Assembly: GCA_016207825.1 (NCBI GenBank)
Contig: JACQZI010000005.1
Span: 65,122 to 108,948, forward strand
Direction: 5' to 3'
Source: Planctomycetota bacterium
Lineage (GTDB): Bacteria; Planctomycetota; MHYJ01; JACQXL01; JACQZI01
DNA: 43,827 nt
Shown: positions 41,883-43,827 of the stretch, one piece after another
Numbering within the stretch: the first letter of the stretch is position 1
How the letters are laid out: each line of letters starts with the position of its first letter
Notes under the pieces: generated by a model
The model's input: only the letters and a program-made list of their open reading frames with translations
Databases searched by the model: none
What the model was told of the DNA's origin: nothing
Made by a program: the position numbers and the translations under genes

Positions 41883-41927
41883 ATTATAAACTAAGGCTGT
41901 TAAGGAAATATAAAGGAGAGGTTAAAG
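41883..41927 (-). promoter_or_regulatory. Candidate Pho-regulated promoter of the pst operon
   Basis: The minus strand has a perfect TATAAT (41883-41888) with no good -35 box 17 bp upstream. Instead CTTAACA (41898-41904) and CTTTAACC (41920-41927) occur in the same orientation exactly 22 bp apart, two 11-bp turns, the geometry of PhoB sites. An activator-dependent promoter would look like this. The motif itself is not the E. coli Pho box. Confidence 0.4.
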
Positions 41928-41944
41928 TTGTGTAAGCCCAGAAT

Positions 41945-42718
41945 TTAAGATTTGAAAACCTGGATGTCCAGATAGAGCAAGGTATTTTCTAACACAAAAT
42001 CCACCCTGGCCGCCAAGCCGTCCAGAAGGTATTCGCTTACTAATTGATTAGTTAAGGCGTTTTCGTCCGCAATGATGAACGGGGCAAAGCCGTATTTAAC
42101 TATCCTCGCTCCAGCCTGCCTGATGCGGTTTATCAGCCTTTGCCTGAATTCGCCTGCCCGCTCAGGTTGTGTGATTAATACCGGCCCGCCTTCTATTCCG
42201 TAATCACCGGGCTTGGTAAGCTTTAGGGCCTCCGGGTTTCCGGAGAGCCACCGCGCCGCAAACGGCGCTATTCCCCTAATCTTATTGCCATACCCGGTAA
42301 AAGGCAGGCTTGTCCGCGCTATCTTTAAGGCGGATTGGTATGACTGGCTTTCTATGGATTCATTAAATCTTTTGTTTTCTTCCCCATCCACTTTTTCAAA
42401 AGCCTGCTCAATCTTGCCTTTATATTTGTTATAGCCAGCGGGCATATTGCTAATCATGCTATTAATAATACTCTCGTATGTCCGGCCGCTCCTGGTGCGG
42501 TAATTCGGATTAAAGAACTCAATCTTGTCCTTGATATTATGATTCGCCATCTTTTGGGCGTAGTCTCCTAAGCCGGAAATGGAATTCTTGATATTTTCCC
42601 CCATCTTCGTTCCGGCATTTAGCATAGATTGTTTCCATTTTTCCAGATACTCCGCGGGCGGCTCTGATGGTATATCCACCTTCGCCTTAATCCTTGATAT
42701 TACCTTTTCGTCTTCCAT
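41945..42718 (-). CDS. Unrecognised protein, 257 residues
   Basis: I do not recognise this protein. It has no signal peptide or membrane segment and is mixed alpha/beta, with a run of helices early (MENIKNSISGLGDYAQKM-like region around residue 45) and a compact C-terminal part (GPVLITQPERAGEFRQRLIN, then YLLDGLAARVDFVLENTLLY) that could be a binding fold. The ATG at 42718 has GGAGG at about 8-nt spacing and is preferred over the ATG 42 bp upstream. Its stop is about 60 bp ahead of the pst promoter region and its 5' side faces array 2. It does not look related to phosphate uptake. Confidence 0.7.
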   Translation of the reverse strand: MEDEKVISRIKAKVDIPSEPPAEYLEKWKQSMLNAGTKMGENIKNSISGLGDYAQKMANHNIKDKIEFFNPNYRTRSGRTYESIINSMISNMPAGYNKYKGKIEQAFEKVDGEENKRFNESIESQSYQSALKIARTSLPFTGYGNKIRGIAPFAARWLSGNPEALKLTKPGDYGIEGGPVLITQPERAGEFRQRLINRIRQAGARIVKYGFAPFIIADENALTNQLVSEYLLDGLAARVDFVLENTLLYLDIQVFKS

Positions 42719-42823
42719 ATCTTCACCCTCCCTCCATAAGTACATGCAGGAGTGGGGCAAATGTCACAGGAAAAATTGAAATTAGATAAAAATTTCGCTC
42801 AAACTCAATATAAGCGGGTTTCA

Positions 42824-42848
42824 AGGTGCACCTAGGGGGAGGGGGGTA
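42824..42848. other. Left flank of array 2: palindrome and G-rich run
   Basis: AGGTGCACCT (42824-42833) is a perfect 10-bp palindrome followed by GGGGGAGGGGGGTA. TTTCGCTCA at 42793-42801 and GGGGGGTA here have exact copies before array 1 (18008-18016 and 18017-18024). Confidence 0.5.
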
Positions 42849-42858
42849 GATTCCGACA

Positions 42859-43166
42859 CTGTTCTAAAAATCCACCTCTCACGTGCCAAAAAAACGCCGT
42901 ATACGTGCCAAAAAATTGCCTCTCACGTGCCAAAAAAATGCCTCAGACGTGCGAAAAATTTACCTCTGGCGTGCCAAAAAAAGGCCTCAGTCGTGCGAAA
43001 AATTTACCTCTCACGTGTTTAAAAAATGCCTTGGACGTGCTTAAAATTTGCCTCTGATGTGCCAAAAAAATGCCTTAGATGTGCCAAAAACTCGCCTCTC
43101 ATGTGCCAAAAAAACATCTCAGCTGTGCGAAAAATCCACCTCAGATGCGCGAAAAAATATAGGTGG
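42859..43166. repeat. Array 2: thirteen full 22-bp units plus one degenerate edge unit
   Basis: Units of exactly 22 bp run without indels. A typical unit begins ACGTGCC, then has a 5-7 bp A-tract, and ends GCCTCTC or GCCTCAG. Between about 42903 and 43122 units ending CTCTC/CTCTG largely alternate with units ending CTCAG/TTAG, which gives a 44-bp higher-order repeat. Each A-tract is one period, about 2.1 helical turns, from the next, so the DNA should be intrinsically curved. Apparent open reading frames here are by-products of the repetition. The array lies between the 5' end of the 257-residue gene and the 3' end of the 158-residue gene. Confidence 0.93.
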
Positions 43167-43246
43167 GGGAATTTTGAAAAATGTCAAAAACAACCAAAGC
43201 CACAGATTACAGTGCAAAGCCTCTTGTAGGGGCAGAATAATCTAAT

Positions 43247-43723
43247 TTATTTTATTCTGCCGAGTTTACGCCATCTGCTTAGCCAATTATGTGACCAGTA
43301 ATATTTACCGGTTGCATCCCTGACAAAAGCGACATATTTATCAGAAGATAATTTTTCTTTTTCTTTCAGCTGGTCTTCATCCATATAAAAGTCTTTAGAT
43401 TTTCCCTCGGTTAATTCAACTTCTTTACTTAAATTCTGTGTTTCAACTAGATCATTTCCGCCTAAATTTTTAGGCTGTCGCAACCCCGCTTCTTTAAGTG
43501 TTACCGGTCTACGGCCTTTATTAACCACCAAAATCCTTATCATGTTTTTCCTTGTAATTGAGTTGGTAGGACTTGATTCATACACCTGTTTAACACTAAC
43601 TTTTATGCTTGCTTTATCCCTACGATATTCAAATATCTTAAAAACAGCTAATATTGTTGATAACGCAGCTCCCCAAATAGCTAATATTTCGATTAATTTT
43701 AATGAGTTTATAAAATCTTTCAT
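43247..43723 (-). CDS. Small membrane-anchored protein, unknown function
   Basis: A 158-residue protein with one N-terminal membrane segment (IEILAIWGAALSTILAVF) and a cytoplasmic or periplasmic body that looks like a single beta-sandwich (IRILVVNKGRRPVTLKEAG), ending in a Trp- and Arg-rich tail (YYWSHNWLSRWRKLG). I do not recognise a family. The 5' untranslated part is the dispersed repeat at 43728-43755; its GGAGG lies 15 nt from the ATG, too far to be a good ribosome site. It ends about 80 bp from the right edge of array 2. Confidence 0.65.
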   Translation of the reverse strand: MKDFINSLKLIEILAIWGAALSTILAVFKIFEYRRDKASIKVSVKQVYESSPTNSITRKNMIRILVVNKGRRPVTLKEAGLRQPKNLGGNDLVETQNLSKEVELTEGKSKDFYMDEDQLKEKEKLSSDKYVAFVRDATGKYYWSHNWLSRWRKLGRIK

Positions 43724-43727
43724 CCGT

Positions 43728-43755
43728 GTTCTCTGTGTCCTCCGTGGTAAATATA
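43728..43755. repeat. Second copy of the 'ctctgtgtc...gtggt' dispersed repeat
   Basis: GTTCTCTGTGTCCTCCGTGG and the following bases match the repeat at 41720-41748 apart from one inserted base and a few substitutions. It lies directly against the start codon of the 158-residue gene. Confidence 0.6.
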
Positions 43756-43756
43756 T

Positions 43757-43827
43757 TTACACCCTATGAACCTGTTCATTCTCCGTGATGTTAATCCATT
43801 CTTTGCAGACAAGCCAGCCGATTGCGT
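43757..43827 (-). CDS. C-terminal end of a probable winged-helix (DUF2582-like) protein
   Basis: The minus strand is open from the right edge to TAA at 43757-43759 and encodes AIGWLVCKEWINITENEQV and three more residues. The 'IGWL-x-x-(E/K)-(D/K)-x-I' pattern with a short strand after it is the wing part of DUF2582-type small winged-helix proteins. Only about 22 codons are visible, so this is a tentative call; the start lies outside the window. Confidence 0.5.
   Translation of the reverse strand, partial: AIGWLVCKEWINITENEQVHRV

Noticed and set aside
42859-43166. Iterons of a plasmid-type replication origin
   Set aside because: Iterons of about 22 bp exist (for example in R6K), but no rep gene, DnaA boxes or partition genes are close and the surroundings are chromosomal housekeeping genes.
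43026-43245. Cys/Lys-rich open reading frames on the plus strand over array 2
   Set aside because: They are frame-shifted translations of the 22-bp repeat; the period is not a multiple of three, so the same 'peptide repeat' shows up in several frames. No ribosome site.

Overview
The window looks like chromosomal DNA of an uncultured Gram-negative bacterium of roughly 45% GC. Evidence for an outer membrane or periplasm is a set of lipobox proteins, a type II secretion GspK-like pseudopilin, a ChaN-like exported protein, RseP, and a complete Pst/Pho block. A planctomycete or related lineage is a reasonable guess from the gene mix, but nothing here proves the phylum. Start signals are mixed: many genes have AGGAG-type ribosome binding sites, while others (dxr, dapA, the cyclase, the sugar transferase, the MnmE-like GTPase) have none.

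Layout. 1-1.4 kb: the 3' part of proS. 1.4-6.2 kb, minus strand: tRNA-Gln, tRNA-Glu, dapB, a ChaN-PDZ protein, an HU-like protein, a GAF/HD-GYP phosphodiesterase and two DUF35 zinc-ribbon/OB proteins, closely packed. 6.3-7.0 kb: a class I glutamine amidotransferase-like peptidase (C26). 7.0-17.8 kb, minus strand: rluD-type pseudouridine synthase, OsmC-like protein, topA, a PQQ-propeller lipoprotein, a giant GspK-like pseudopilin and two distantly paralogous envelope proteins. 17.8-20.1 kb: an accessory, gene-poor stretch with a 14-unit 22-bp repeat array, a small zinc-ribbon membrane protein and a TPR lipoprotein. 20.2-24.5 kb, minus: an ABC-2 exporter pair, a palindromic dispersed repeat, an anchored envelope protein and dapA. 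24.6-32.2 kb, plus: FHA-GAF-adenylate cyclase, dxr, rseP with four PDZ domains, a small possible LSm-fold protein, a polyprenyl glycosylphosphotransferase and a shortened MnmE-like GTPase. 32.3-34.7 kb, minus: a KimA-like potassium importer behind a textbook promoter and a clear c-di-AMP (ydaO/yuaA) riboswitch. 34.7-41.7 kb, minus: pstS-pstC-pstA-pstB-arsC-phoU-phoB-phoR in one tight run. 41.9-43.8 kb: two unrecognised genes, a second 22-bp array, and the last codons of a winged-helix protein.

The most interesting unexplained signal is the pair of 22-bp tandem arrays (18051-18358 and 42859-43166). They are 24.5 kb apart and each has about 14 units with no indels. Their units look different (CCCCGG/TATAATATAC versus ACGTGCC/A-tract), yet they share the exact period, the array length, a TACCTCT block in the same register, and similar G-rich flanks. 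Twenty-two is not a multiple of three, so they do not encode repeat proteins. They look like two members of one family of helically phased, non-coding arrays. The clearest regulatory finding is the c-di-AMP riboswitch controlling the KimA-like transporter.
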